A stretch of DNA of 64,000 nucleotides from Ptiloglossa arizonensis (Eukaryota; Arthropoda; Insecta; Hymenoptera; Colletidae), in assembly GCF_051014685.1 (NCBI RefSeq), contig NW_027478417.1, forward strand, positions 1,488,001 through 1,552,000. The letters run 5' to 3'. The translations under genes were made by a program, and so were the position numbers. Positions within the stretch are counted from its first letter, which is position 1, and each line of letters opens with the position of its first letter. Below the pieces are notes generated by a model. The model was not told the DNA's origin. It did no database searches and saw only the letters and a list, made by a program, of their open reading frames with translations. Shown here in pieces: positions 38,415-50,901 of the stretch.

Positions 38415-38649
38415 TGTAGTTATTGGTTTCGAGAATCAGACTTGCGAAAATTTTGATGGTTGCTCAACCATTCCTTAACTTCAAACTCCCATATCTCGCG
38501 ATGGAATTGACGAACTCGAGAAATTCTTGTTGCATCTGAAAGCAGAAACTCGCCCGATTACAACGGTTTGTTTACTTTTCCCCTAGGCCTCTGTAGTTAT
38601 TGGTTTCGGGAATCAGACTTGCGAAAATTTTCATGGTTGCTCAACCATT

Positions 38650-39215
38650 CCTTAACTTCAAACTCCCATATCTCGCGAATGAATTGACGAACTCGCGAAG
38701 TTCTTGTTGCATCTGAAAGCAGAAACTCGCCCGATTACAACGGTATGTGTATTTTTCCCCTAGGCCATTGTAGTTATTGGTTTCGAGTATCAGACATGCG
38801 AAAATTTTGATGGTTTCTCAACAATTCCTTAACTTCAAACTCCCATATCACGCGAACGGATTGACGAACTCGAGAAATTCCTATTGCATCTGAAAGCAGA
38901 AACTCGCCCGATTACAACGGTATGTGTATTTTTGCCCTAGGCCATAGCAGTTATTGGTTTCGAGTATCAGACATGCAAAAATTTTGATGGTTTCTCAACC
39001 GTTCCTTAAATTCAAACTCCCATACCTCGCGAACGGATTGACGAACTCGAGAAATTCCTATTGCATCTGAAAGCAGAAACTCGCCCCATTACAATGGTGT
39101 GTGTACTTTTCTCCTAGGCCATTCCAGTTATTGGTTTCGAGTATCAGACCAGCGAAAATTTTTATGGTTTCTCATCCATTCCTGAACATCAAACTCCCAT
39201 ATCTCGCGAACGGAT
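38650..39215 (+). repeat. ~565-bp block, copy 1 (offset 884)
   Basis: Matches 39534-40099 five monomers downstream. Rare markers are TCTCGCGAATGAATTG with CGCGAAGTTCTTG, ACATGCAAAAATTTTG, CCCATACCTCGCG and CATCCATTCCTGAAC (39171 and 40055). Confidence 0.8.
38743..38763 (+). other. Splice-signal-like segment, GTATGT then pyrimidine run and TAG (representative)
   Basis: The monomer tail reads G|GTATGTGTA followed by TTTTTCCCCTAG|G. This resembles a 5' splice donor immediately followed by a 3' acceptor with polypyrimidine tract, repeated in most monomers that carry the TTTTTCCCC form. The 21-base interval is too short for an ordinary intron, but a donor could pair with the acceptor of the next monomer (about 198 nt). 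Whether any transcript is spliced here is unknown; resemblance alone is seen. Confidence 0.4.
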
Positions 39216-39533
39216 TGACGAACTCCAGAAATTCCTGTTGCATCTGAAAGTAGAAACTCGCCCGATTACACTGGTGTGTGTACTTTTCCCCTAGGCCTTT
39301 GTAGTTATTGATTTCGGGAATCAGACTTGCGAAAATTTTGATGGTCTCTCAACCATTCCGTCACTTCTAACTCTTATATCTCGCGAACGCATTGACGAAC
39401 TCGAGAAATTCCTGTTGCATCTGAAAGCAGAAACTCGCCCGATTACAACGGTATGTGTATTTTCCCCTTGGCCATTGTAGTTATTGGTTTCAAATATCAG
39501 ACATGCGAAAATTTTGATGGTTTCTCAACCATT

Positions 39534-40099
39534 CCTTAACTTCAAACTCCCATATCTCGCGAATGAATTGACGAACTCGCGAAGTTCTTGTTGCATCTGA
39601 AAGCAGAAACTCGCCCGATTACAACGGTATGTGTATTTTTCCCCTAGGCCATTGTAGTTATTGGTTTCGAGTATCAGACATGCGAAAATTTTGATGGTTT
39701 CTCAACAATTCCTTAACTTCAAACTCCCATATCACGCGAACGGATTGACGAACTCGAGAAATTCCTATTGCATCTGAAAGCAGAAACTCGCCCGATTACA
39801 ACGGTATGTGTATTTTTGCCCTAGGCCATAGTAGTTATTGGTTTCGAGTATCAGACATGCAAAAATTTTGATGGTTTCTCAACCGTTCCTTAAATTCAAA
39901 CTCCCATACCTCGCGAACGGATTGACGAACTCGAGAAATTCCTATTGCATCTGAAAGCAGAAACTCGCCCCATTACAATGGTGTGTGTACTTTTCTCCTA
40001 GGCCATTCCAGTTATTGGTTTCGAGTATCAGACCAGCGAAAATTTTTATGGTTTCTCATCCATTCCTGAACGTCAAACTCCCATATCTCGCGAACGAAT
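39534..40099 (+). repeat. ~565-bp block, copy 2 (offset 884)
   Basis: Second copy of 38650-39215. The monomers between the copies are the diagnostic CACTGGTGTG / ATTGATTTCGGG / CCGTCACTTC set also seen at 36.9, 40.5 and 41.6 kb. Confidence 0.8.
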
Positions 40100-43000
40100 T
40101 GACGAACTCGAGAAGTTCCTATTGCATCTGGAAGCAGAAAGTCGCCCGATTACAACGGTATGTGTATTTTTGCCCTAGGCCATAGTAGTTATTGGTTTCG
40201 AGTATCAGACATGCGAATATTTTGATGGTTTCTCAACCATTCCTCAACTTCAAACTCCCATTTCTCGCGAACGGATTGACGAACACGAGAAATTCCTATT
40301 GCATCTGAAAGCAGAAACTTGCCCGATTTCAACGGTATGTGTACTTTTCCCCTAGGCCTTTGTAGTTATTGGTTTCGGGAATCAGACTTGCGAAAATTTT
40401 GATGGTTCCTCAACCATTCCTTAACATCAAACTCCCATATCTCGCGAACGGATTGACGAACTCCAGAAATTCCTGTTGCATCTGAAAGTAGAAACTCGCC
40501 CGATTACACTGGTGTGTGTACTTTTCCCCTAGGCCTTTGTAGTTATTGATTTCGGGAATCAGACTTGCGAAAATTTTGATGGTCTCTCAACCATTCCGTC
40601 ACTTCTAACTCTTATATCTCGCGAACGCATTGACGAACTCGAGAAATTCCTGTTGCATCTGAAAGCAGAAACTCGCCCGATTACAACGGTATGTGTATTT
40701 TCCCCTTGGCCATTGTAGTTATTGGTTTCAAATATCAGACATGCGAAAATTTTGATGGTTTCTCAACCATTCCTTAACTTCAAACTCCCATATCTCGCGA
40801 ACGGATTGACGAACTCGAGAAATTCCTGTTGCATCTGAAAGTAGAATCTCGCCCGATTACAACGGTATGTGTATTTTTCCCCTAGGACTTTGTAGTTATT
40901 GGTTTCGGGAATCAGACTTGCGAAAATTTTGATGGTTGCTCAACCATTCCTTAACTTCAAACTCCCATATCTCGCGAACGAATTGACGAACTCGAGAAAT
41001 TCCTATTGCATCTGAAAGCAGAAACTCGCCCGATTACAACGGTATGTGTATTTTTGCCCTAGGCCTCTGTAGTTATTGGTTTCGAGTATCAGACATGCGA
41101 AAATTTTGATGGTTTCTCAACCGTTCCTCAAATTCAAACTCCCATATCTCGCGAACGGATTGACGAACTCGAGAAATTCCTGTTGCATCTGAAAGTAGAA
41201 ACTCGCCCGATTACAAGGGTATGTGTATTTTTCCCCTAGGACTTTGTAGTTATAGGTTTCGGGAATCAGACTTGCGAACATTTTGATGGTTGCACAACCA
41301 TTCCTTAACTTCAAACTCCCATATCTCGCGAACGAATTGACGAACTCGAGAAATTCCTGTTGCATCTGAAAGCAGAAAGTCGCCCGATTACAACGGTATG
41401 TGTATTTTTGCCCTCGGCCATAATAGTTATTGGTTCCGAGTATCAGACATGCGAATATTTTGATGGTATCTCAACCATTCCTTAACTTCAAACTCCCATA
41501 TCTCGCGAACGGATTGACGAACTCCAGAACTTCATGTTGCATCTGAAAGTAGAAACTCGCCCGATTACACTAGTGTGTGTACTTTTCCCCTAGGCCTTTG
41601 TAGTTATTGGTTTCGGGAATCAGACTTGCGAAAATTTTGATGGTCTCTCAACCATTCCGTCACTTCTAACTCTTATATCTCGCGAACGCATTGACGAACT
41701 CGAGAAATTCCTGTTGCATCTGAAAGTAGAAACTCGCCCGATTACAACGGTATGTGTATTTTCCCCTAGGCCATTGTAGTTATCGGTTTCAAATATCAGA
41801 CATGCGAAAATTTTGATGGTTTCTCAACCATTCCTTAACTTCAAACTCCCATACTATGCGAACGGATTGACGAACTCGAGAAATTCCTATTGCATCTGAA
41901 AGCAGAAACTCGCCCGATTACATCGGTATATGTATTTTTGCCGTAGGCCATAGTAGTTATTGGTTTCGAGTATCAGACTTGCGAAAATTTTGATGGTTTC
42001 TCAACCATTCCTTAACTTCAAACTCCCATATCTCGAGAACGGATTGACGAACTCGAGAAATTCCTGTTGCATCTGAAAGTAGAATCTCGCCCGATTACAA
42101 CGGTATGTGTATTTTTCCCCTAGGACTTTGTAGTTATTGGTTTCGAGAATCAGACTTGCGAAAATTTTGATGGTTGCTCAACCATTCCTTAACTTCAAAC
42201 TCCCATATCTCGCGATGGAATAGACGAACTCGAGAAATTCTTGTTGCATCTGAAAGCAGAAACTCGCCCGATTACAACGGTTTGTGTACTTTTCCTCTAG
42301 GCCTCTGTAGTTATTGGTTTCGGGAATCAGACTTGCGAAAATTTTGATGGTTGCTCAACCATTCCTTAACTTCAAACTCCCATATCTCGCGAATGAATTG
42401 AAGAACTCGCGAAATTCTTGTTGCATCTGAAAGCAGAAACTCGCCCAATTACAACGGTATGTGTATTTTTCCCCTAGGCCATTGTAGTTATTGGTTTCGA
42501 GTATCAGACATGCGAAAATTTTGATGGTTTCTCAACAATTCCTTAACTTCAAACTCCCATATCACGCGAACGGAATGACGAACTCGAGAAATTCCTATTG
42601 CATCTGAAAGCAGAAACTCGCCCGATTACAACGGTATGTGTATTTTTGCCCTAGGCCATAGTAGTTATTGGTTTCGAGTATCAGACGTGCAAAAATTTTG
42701 ATGGTTTCTCAACCGTTCCTTAAATTCAAACTCCCATATCTCGCGAACGGATTGACGAAATCGAGAAATTCCTGTTGCATCTGAAAGCAGAAACTCGCCC
42801 GATTACAAGGGTATGTGTAGTTTTCCCCTAGGACTTTGTAGTTATAGGTTTCGGGAATCAGACTTGCGAAAATTTTGATGGTTGCACAACCATTCCTTAA
42901 CTTCAAACTCCCATATCTCGCGAACGAAATGACGAACTCGAGAAATTCCTATTGCATCTGAAAGCAGAAACTCGCCCGATTACAACGGTATGTGTATTTT

Positions 43001-45065
43001 TGCCCTAGGCCTCTGTAGTTATTGGTTTCGAGTATCAGACATGCGAAAATTTTGATGGTTTTTCAACCGTTCCTTAATTTCAAACTCCCATATCTCGCGA
43101 ACGGATTGGGAACTCGAGAAATTCCTGTTGTATCTGAAAATAGAAACTCGCCCGATTACAACGGTATGTGTATTTTTCCCTAGGCCATTCCAGTTATTGG
43201 TTTCGAGTATCAGATCAGCGAAAATTTTTGTGGTTTCTCAACCATTCCTTAATTTCAAACTCCCATATCTCGCGAACGGATTGCGAACTCGAGAAATTCC
43301 TGTTGTATCTGAAAGTAGAAACTCGCCCGATTACAACGGTATGTGTATTTTTCTCCTAGGGTTTTGTAGTTATTGGATTCGTGTGCGAGACTTGCGAAAA
43401 TTTTGATGGTTTCTCAACAATTCCTTAAATTCAAACTCCCATATCTCGCGAACGGATTGACTAACTCGAGAAATTCCTGTTGCATCTGAAAGTAGAGACT
43501 CGCCCGATTACATTGGTGTGCGTACTTTTCCCCTAGGCCATAGTAGTTATTGGTTTCGATTATCAGACATGCGAAAATTTTGATGGTTTCTCAACCATTC
43601 CTTAACTTCAAACTCCAGTATCACGCGAACGGATTGTCGAACTCGAGAAATTCCTATTGCATCTGAAAGCAGAAACTCGCGCGATTACAACGGTATGTGT
43701 ATTTTTCCCCTAGGCCTTTGTAGTTATTTGTTTCGAGTATTAGACTTGCGAAAATTTTGATGGTTTCTCAACCATTCCTTAACTTCACACTCCATATCTC
43801 GCGAACGGATTAACGAACACGAGAAATTCCTATTGCATCTGAAAGCAGAAACTCGCCCGATTACAAGGGTTCGTGTATTTTTGCCCTAGGCCATAGTAGT
43901 TATTGGTTTCGAGTATCAGACATGCGAAAATTTTGATGGTTTCTCAACCATTCCTTAACTTCAAACTCCCATATCTCGCGAACGGATTGACGAACTCGAG
44001 AAATTCCCATTGCATCTGAAAGTAGAAACTCGCCCGATCACAATGGTGTGTGTACTTTTCCCCTATGCCATAGTAGTTATTGGTTTCGAGTATCAGACCA
44101 GCGAAATTTTTGATGGTTTCTCAACCATTCCTTAACTACAAACTCCCATATCTCGCGAACGGATTGACGAACTCGAGAAATTCCTGTTGCATCTGAAAGT
44201 AGAAACTCGCCCGATTACAACGGTATGTTTATTTTTCCCCTAGGTCTCTGTAGTTATTGGTTTCGGGAATCAGAATTGCGAAAATTTTGATGGTTGCTCA
44301 ACCATTCCTTAATTTCAAACTCCCATATCTCGCGAACGAATTGACGAACTCGCGAAATTCTTGTTGCAACTGAAAGCAGAAACTCGCCCGATTACAGCGG
44401 TGTGTGTATTTTTGCCCTAGGCCATAGTAGTTATTGGTTTCGAGTATCAGACTTGCGAAAATTTTGATGGTCTCTCAACCATTCCTTAACATGAAACTCC
44501 CATATCTCGCGAACGGATTGACGAACTCCAGAAATTCCTGTTGCATCCGAAAGCAGAGACTCGCCCGATTACAATGGTATCTGTATTTTCCCCTTGGCCA
44601 TTCCAGTTATTGGTTTCGAGTATCAGACTTGCGAAAATTATGATGGTTTCTCACCCATTCCTTAACTTCAAACTCCCATATCTCGCGAACGAATTGACGA
44701 ACTCGAGAAATTCCTGATGCATCTGAAAGCAGAAACTCGCCCTATTACAATGGTGTGTGTACTTTTCCCCTAGTCCATAGTAGTTATTGTTTTCGAGTAT
44801 CAGACTTGCCATAATTATGATGTTTTCTCACCCATTCCTTAACTTCAAACTCCCATATCTCGCGAACGGATTGCGAACTCGAGAAATTCCTGTTGCATCT
44901 GAAAGTAGAAACTCGCCCGATTACAAGGGTACGTGTATTTTTGCCCTAGGCCATAGTAGTAATGGGTTTCGAGTATCAGACTTGCCAAAATTATGATGTT
45001 TTCTCACCCATTCCTTAAATTCAAACTCCCATATCTCGCGAACGGATTGCGAACTCGAGAAATTC

Positions 45066-45871
45066 CTATTGCATCTGAAAGCAGAAACTCGCGCGATTAC
45101 AACGGTATGTGTACTTTTCCCCTAGACCATTCCAGTTATTGGTTTCGAGTATCAAATCAGCGAAAATTTTGGTGGTTTCTCTACCATTCCTTAACTTCAA
45201 ACTCCCATATCTCGCGAACGGATTGACGAACTCGAGAAATTCCTGTTTCATCTGAAAGTAGAAACTCGCCCGATTACAACGGTATGTGTATTTTTCCCCT
45301 AGGCCATTGTAGTTATTGGTTTCGAGTATCAGACATGCGAAAATTTTGATGGTTTCTCAACCATTCCTCAACTTCAAACTCCCGTATCACGCGAACGGAT
45401 TGACGAACTCGAGAAATTCCTATTGCATCTGAAAGCAGAAACTCGCGCGATTACAACGGTATGTGTACTTTTCCCCTAGACCATTCCAGTTATTGGTTTC
45501 GAGTATCAAATCAGCGAAAATTTTGGTGGTTTCTCTACCATTCCTTAACTTCAAACTCCCATATCTCGCGAACGGATTGACCAACTCGAGAAATTCCTGT
45601 TTCATCCGAAAGTAGAAACTCGCCCGATTACAACGGTATGTGTATTTTTCCCCTAGGCCATCTTAGTTATTGGTTTCGAGTATCAGACATGCGAAAATTT
45701 TGATGGTTTCTCAACCATTCCTCAACTTCAAACTCACGTATCACGCGAACGGATTGACGAACTCGAGAAATTCCTATTGCATCTGAAAGCAGAAACTCGC
45801 GCGATTACAACGGTATGTGTACTTTTCCCCTAGACCATTCCAGTTATTGGTTTCGAGTATCAAATCAGCGA
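45066..45871 (+). repeat. 354-bp dimeric higher-order repeat, ~2.3 copies
   Basis: GCGCGATTACAACGG occurs at 45091, 45445 and 45799, exactly 354 bases apart. Each unit is a class B-like monomer with CTAGACCATTCCAG, ATCAAATCAGCG and GGTGGTTTCTCTACC, followed by a class C monomer with CCATTGTAG or CCATCTTAG and CCGTATCACGCG or ACGTATCACGCG. The third unit is cut after ATCAAATCAGCG near 45871. Related monomers recur at 53.7 kb. Confidence 0.85.
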
Positions 45872-46699
45872 AAATTATGATGTTTTCTCACCCATTCCTT
45901 AACTTCAAACTCCCATATCTCGCGAACGGATTGCGAACTCGAGAAATTCCTGTTGGATCTAATAGTAGAAACTCGCCCGATTACAACGGTATGTGTATTT
46001 TTCCCCTAGGCCATTGTATTTATTGGTTGCGGGAATCAGACTTGCGAAAATTTTGATGGTTTCTCAACCATTCCTTAACACCAAACTCCCATATCTCGCG
46101 AACTGATTGACGAACTCGAGAAATTCCCATTGCATCTGAAAGCAGAAACTCGCCCGATTTCAACGGTACGTGTACTTTTCCCCTAGACCATTCCAGTTAT
46201 TGGCTTCGAGTATCAGACTTGCGAAAATTATGATGGTTTCTCGCACATTCCTTAACTTCAAACTACCATATCTCGCGAAAGAATTGACGAACTCGAGAAA
46301 TTCCTGATGCATCTGAAAGCAGAAACTCGCCCTATTACAATGGTGTGTGTACTTTTCCCCTACGCCATAGTAGTTATTGTTTTCGAGTATCAGACATGCC
46401 AAAATTATGATGTTTTCTCACCCACTCCTTAACTTCAAACTCCTATATCTCGCGAACGGATTGCGAACTCGAGTAATTCCTGTTGCATCTGAAAGTAGAA
46501 ACTCGCCCGATTACAAGGGTACGTGTATTTTTGCCCTAGGCCATAGTAGTTATGGGTTTCGAGTAGCAGACTTGGCAAAATTATGATGTTTTCTAACCCA
46601 TTCCTTAACTTCAAACTCCCATATCTCGCGAACGGATTGCGATCTCGAGAAATTCCTGTTGCATCTGAAAGTAGAAACTCGCCCGATTACAACGGTATG

Positions 46700-47820
46700 T
46701 GTACTTTTCCCCTAGGCCTCTGTAGTTATTGGTTTCGGGAATCAGACTTGCGAAAATTTTGATGGTTGCTCAACCATTCCTTAACTTCAAACTCCCATAT
46801 CTCGCGAATGAATTGACGAACTCGCGAAATTCCTGTTGCATCTGAAAGCAGAAACTCGCCCGATTACAACGGTATGTGTATTTTTCCCCTAGGCCATTGT
46901 AGTTATTGGTTTCGAGTATCAGACATGCGAAAATTTTGATGGTTTCTCAACAATTCCTTAACTTCAAACTCCCATATCTCGCGAACGGATTGACGAACAC
47001 GAGATATTCCTATTGCATCTGACAGCAGAAACTCGCCCGATTTCAACGGTATGTGTACTTTTCCCCTAGGCCATTCCAGTTATTGGTTTCGAGTATCAGA
47101 CCAGCGAAAATTTTGATGGTTTCTCAACCTTTCCCTAATTTCAAACTCCCATATCTCGCGAACGGATTGACGAACTCGAGAAATTCCTGTTGCATCTGAA
47201 AGTAGAATCTCGCCCGATTACAACGGTATGTGTATTTTTCCCCTAGGCCTTTGTAGTTATTGGTTTCGGGAATCAGACTTGCGAAAATTTTGATGGTTGC
47301 TCAACCATTCCTTAACTTCAAACTCCCATATCTCGCGAATGAATTGACGAACTCGCGAAATTCCTGTTGCATCTGAAAGCAGAAACTCGCCCGATTACAA
47401 CGGTATGTGTATTTTTCCCCTAGGCCATTGTAGTTATTGGTTTCGAGTATCAGACATGCGAAAATTTTGATGGTTTCTCAACAATTCCTTAACTTCAAAC
47501 TCCCATATCTCGCGAACGGATTGACGAACACGAGATATTCCTATTGCATCTGACAGCAGAAACTCGCCCGATTTCAACGGTATGTGTACTTTTCCCCTAG
47601 GCCATTCCAGTTATTGGTTTCGAGTATCAGACCAGCGAAAATTTTGATGGTTTCTCAACCTTTCCCTAATTTCAAACTCCCATATCTCGCGAACGGATTG
47701 ACGAACTCGAGAAATTCCTGTTGCATCTGAAAGTAGAATCTCGCCCGATTACAACGGTATGTGTATTTTTCCCCTAGGCCTTTGTAGTTATTGGTTTCGG
47801 GAATCAGACTTGCGAAAATT
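46700..47820 (+). repeat. 531-bp trimeric higher-order repeat, ~2 copies
   Basis: Order per unit: class D (CCTCTGTAG or CCTTTGTAG, GGGAATCAG, TTGCTC, GCGAATGAATTG with ACTCGCG); class C (CCATTGTAG, ACATGCG, CAACAATTCC, ACACGAGATATTCC); class B (CCATTCCAG, ACCAGCG, CAACCTTTCCC). GCGAATGAATTG occurs at 46804 and 47335, exactly 531 apart. Confidence 0.88.
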
Positions 47821-47949
47821 TTGATGGTTTCTCAACCATTCCTTAACTTCATAATCCCATACCTCGCGAACGGATTGACGAACTCGAGAAATTCCCATTG
47901 CATCTGAAAGTAGAAACTCGCCCGATTGCAACGGTATGTGTACTTTTCC
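47773..47949 (+). other. Chimeric monomer at a one-unit deletion
   Basis: The left third is a class D monomer (CCTTTGTAG, TTCGGGAATCAG to 47802). From 47820 onward it follows the class A monomer that comes next in the right copy (AAAATTTTG, TTTCTC, ACTTCATAATCCC, ATACCTCGCG). The right copy has both parents in full at 50070-50420. The switch falls within 47803-47819 (ATCAGACTTGCGAAAAT), identical in both parents, so an unequal exchange or similar event removed exactly 177 bp. Confidence 0.8.
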
Positions 47950-48427
47950 CCTAGACCATTCCAGTTATTGGTTTCGAGTATCAAATCAGCGAAAATTTTG
48001 GTGGTTTCTCTACCATTCCTTAACTTCAAACTCCCATATCTCGCGAACGGATTGACGAAATCGAGAAATTCCTGTTGCATCCGAAACAGAGACTCGCCCG
48101 ATTACAATGGTATCTTTATTTTCCCCTAGGCCATTCCAGTTATTGGTTTCGAGTATCAGACTTGCGAAAATTATGATGGTTTCTCACCCATTCCTTAACT
48201 TCAAACTCCCATATCTCGCGAACGAATTGACGAACTCGAGAAATTCCTGATGCATCTGAAAGCAGAAACTCGCCCTATTACAATGGTGTGTGTACTTTTC
48301 CCCTAGTCAATAGTAGTTATTGTTTTCGAGTATCAGACTTGCCAAAATTATGATGGTCTCTCAACCATTCCTTAACTTCAAACTCCCATATCTCGCGAAA
48401 GGATTGACCAACTCGAGAAATTCCTGT

Positions 48428-50901
48428 TGCATCTGAAAGCAGAAACTCGCCCGATTTCAACGGTACGTGTACTTTTCCCCTAGACCATTCCAGTTATTGG
48501 CTTCGAGTATCAGACTTGCGAAAATTATGATGGTTTCTCGCACATTCCTTAACTTCAAACTACCATATCTCGCGAAAGAATTGACGAACTCGAGAAATTC
48601 CTGATGCATCTGAAAGCAGAAACTCGCCCTATTACAATGGTGTGTGTACTTTTCCACTACGCCATAGTAGTTATTGTTTTCGAGTATCAGACATGCCAAA
48701 ATTATGATGTTTTCTCACCCACTCCTTAACTTCAAACTCCTATATCTCGCGAACGGATTGCGAACTCGAGTAATTCCTGTTGCATCTGAAAGTAGAAACT
48801 CGCCCGATTACAAGGGTACGTGTATTTTTGCCCTAGGCCATAGTAGTTATGGGTTTCGAGTAGCAGACTTGGCAAAATTATGATGTTTTCTAACCCATTC
48901 CTTAACTTCAAACTCCCATATCTCGCGAACGGATTGCGATCTCGAGAAATTCCTGTTGCATCTGAAAGTAGAAACTCGCCCGATTACAACGGTATGTGTA
49001 CTTTTCCCCTAGGCCTCTGTAGTTATTGGTTTCGGGAATCAGACTTGCGAAAATTTTGATGGTTGCTCAACCATTCCTTAACTTCAAACTCCCATATCTC
49101 GCGAATGAATTGACGAACTCGCGAAATTCCTGTTGCATCTGAAAGCAGAAACTCGCCCGATTACAACGGTATGTGTATTTTTCCCCTAGGCCATTGTAGT
49201 TATTGGTTTCGAGTATCAGACATGCGAAAATTTTGATGGTTTCTCAACAATTCCTTAACTTCAAACTCCCATATCTCGCGAACGGATTGACGAACACGAG
49301 ATATTCCTATTGCATCTGACAGCAGAAACTCGCCCGATTTCAACGGTATGTGTACTTTTCCCCTAGGCCATTCCAGTTATTGGTTTCGAGTATCAGACCA
49401 GCGAAAATTTTGATGGTTTCTCAACCTTTCCCTAATTTCAAACTCCCATATCTCGCGAACGGATTGACGAACTCGAGAAATTCCTGTTGCATCTGAAAGT
49501 AGAATCTCGCCCGATTACAACGGTATGTGTATTTTTCCCCTAGGCCTTTGTAGTTATTGGTTTCGGGAATCAGACTTGCGAAAATTTTGATGGTTGCTCA
49601 ACCATTCCTTAACTTCAAACTCCCATATCTCGCGAATGAATTGACGAACTCGCGAAATTCCTGTTGCATCTGAAAGCAGAAACTCGCCCGATTACAACGG
49701 TATGTGTATTTTTCCCCTAGGCCATTGTAGTTATTGGTTTCGAGTATCAGACATGCGAAAATTTTGATGGTTTCTCAACAATTCCTTAACTTCAAACTCC
49801 CATATCTCGCGAACGGATTGACGAACACGAGATATTCCTATTGCATCTGACAGCAGAAACTCGCCCGATTTCAACGGTATGTGTACTTTTCCCCTAGGCC
49901 ATTCCAGTTATTGGTTTCGAGTATCAGACCAGCGAAAATTTTGATGGTTTCTCAACCTTTCCCTAATTTCAAACTCCCATATCTCGCGAACGGATTGACG
50001 AACTCGAGAAATTCCTGTTGCATCTGAAAGTAGAATCTCGCCCGATTACAACGGTATGTGTATTTTTCCCCTAGGCCTTTGTAGTTATTGGTTTCGGGAA
50101 TCAGACTTGCGAAAATATTGATGGTTGCTCAACCATTCCTTAACTTCAAACTCCCATATCTCGCGAAGGAATTGACGATCTCGAGAAATTCTTGTTGCAT
50201 CAGAAAGCAGAAACTCGCCCGATTACAACGGTATGTGTATTTTTGCCCTAGGCCATAGTAGTTATTGGTTTCGAGTATCAGACTTGCGAAAATTTTGATG
50301 GTTTCTCAACCATTCCTTAACTTCATACTCCCATACCTCGCGAACGGATTGACGAACTCGAGAAATTCCCATTGCATCTGAAAGTAGAAACTCGCCCGAT
50401 TGCAACGGTATGTGTACTTTTCCCCTAGACCATTCCAGTTATTGGTTTCGAGTATCAAATCAGCGAAAATTTTGGTGGTTTCTCTACCATTCCTTAACTT
50501 CAAACTCCCATATCTCGCGAACGGATTGACGAACTCGAGAAATTCCTGTTGCATCCGAAACAGAGACTCGCCCGATTACAATGGTATCTTTATTTTCCCC
50601 TAGGCCATTCCAGTTATTGGTTTCGAGTATCAGACTTGCGAAAATTATGATGGTTTCTCACCCATTCCTTAACTTCAAACTCCCATATCTCGCGAACGAA
50701 TTGACGAACTCGAGAAATTCCTGATGCATCTGAAAGCAGAAACTCGCCCTATTACAATGGTGTGTGTACTTTTCCCCTAGTCAATAGTAGTTATTGTTTT
50801 CGAGTATCAGACTTGCCAAAATTATGATGGTCTCTCAACCATTCCTTAACTTCAAACTCCCATATCTCGCGAAAGGATTGACCAACTCGAGAAATTCCTG
50901 T
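48428..50901 (+). repeat. 14-monomer tandem duplication, right copy (2474 bp)
   Basis: Second copy of 46131-48427, ending at 50901, where TGCATCCGAAAGCAG replaces TGCATCTGAAAGCAG. It retains one monomer (GAAAATATTG, TTGCTC, CGCGAAGGAATTGACGATC; about 50120-50296) that is missing from the left copy. The direct adjacency and matching breakpoints show a recent tandem duplication. Confidence 0.88.
48997..50120 (+). repeat. Same 531-bp trimer inside the right duplication copy
   Basis: GCGAATGAATTG at 49101 and 49632, again 531 apart, and 2297 from the left-copy positions. The trimer was therefore formed before the larger duplication. Confidence 0.88.

Larger units (their letters stand above)
29195..43060 (+). 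repeat. Zone 4: class D-rich satellite with mixed left edge
   Basis: About 78 monomers. From 29195 to about 30430, zone 2 and zone 1 types interleave; 30061-30430 resembles 15400-15714. Beyond that, zone 2 markers dominate: TCGCGATGGAATTGACG near 32662, 32840, 33370, 33725, 37614, 37972, 38509; CCGTCACTTCTAACTCTTAT near 35112, 37057, 39358, 40596, 41656; and TTGCACAACC copies. A block at 16.3-17.4 kb recurs at 36.46-37.45 kb and partly at 40.1-40.8 kb. Confidence 0.75.
46131..48427 (+). repeat. 13-monomer tandem duplication, left copy (2297 bp)
   Basis: Followed directly by a second copy at 48428. Offset 2297 holds from TGCATCTGAAAGCAG at 46131/48428 to about 47800; beyond that the offset is 2474, because this copy lacks one monomer. 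It contains a trimeric 531-bp sub-repeat at about 46700-47820. The two copies are nearly identical over their aligned length (for example, TCGCACATTCC and the CACCCACTCC variant occur in both). Confidence 0.88.
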
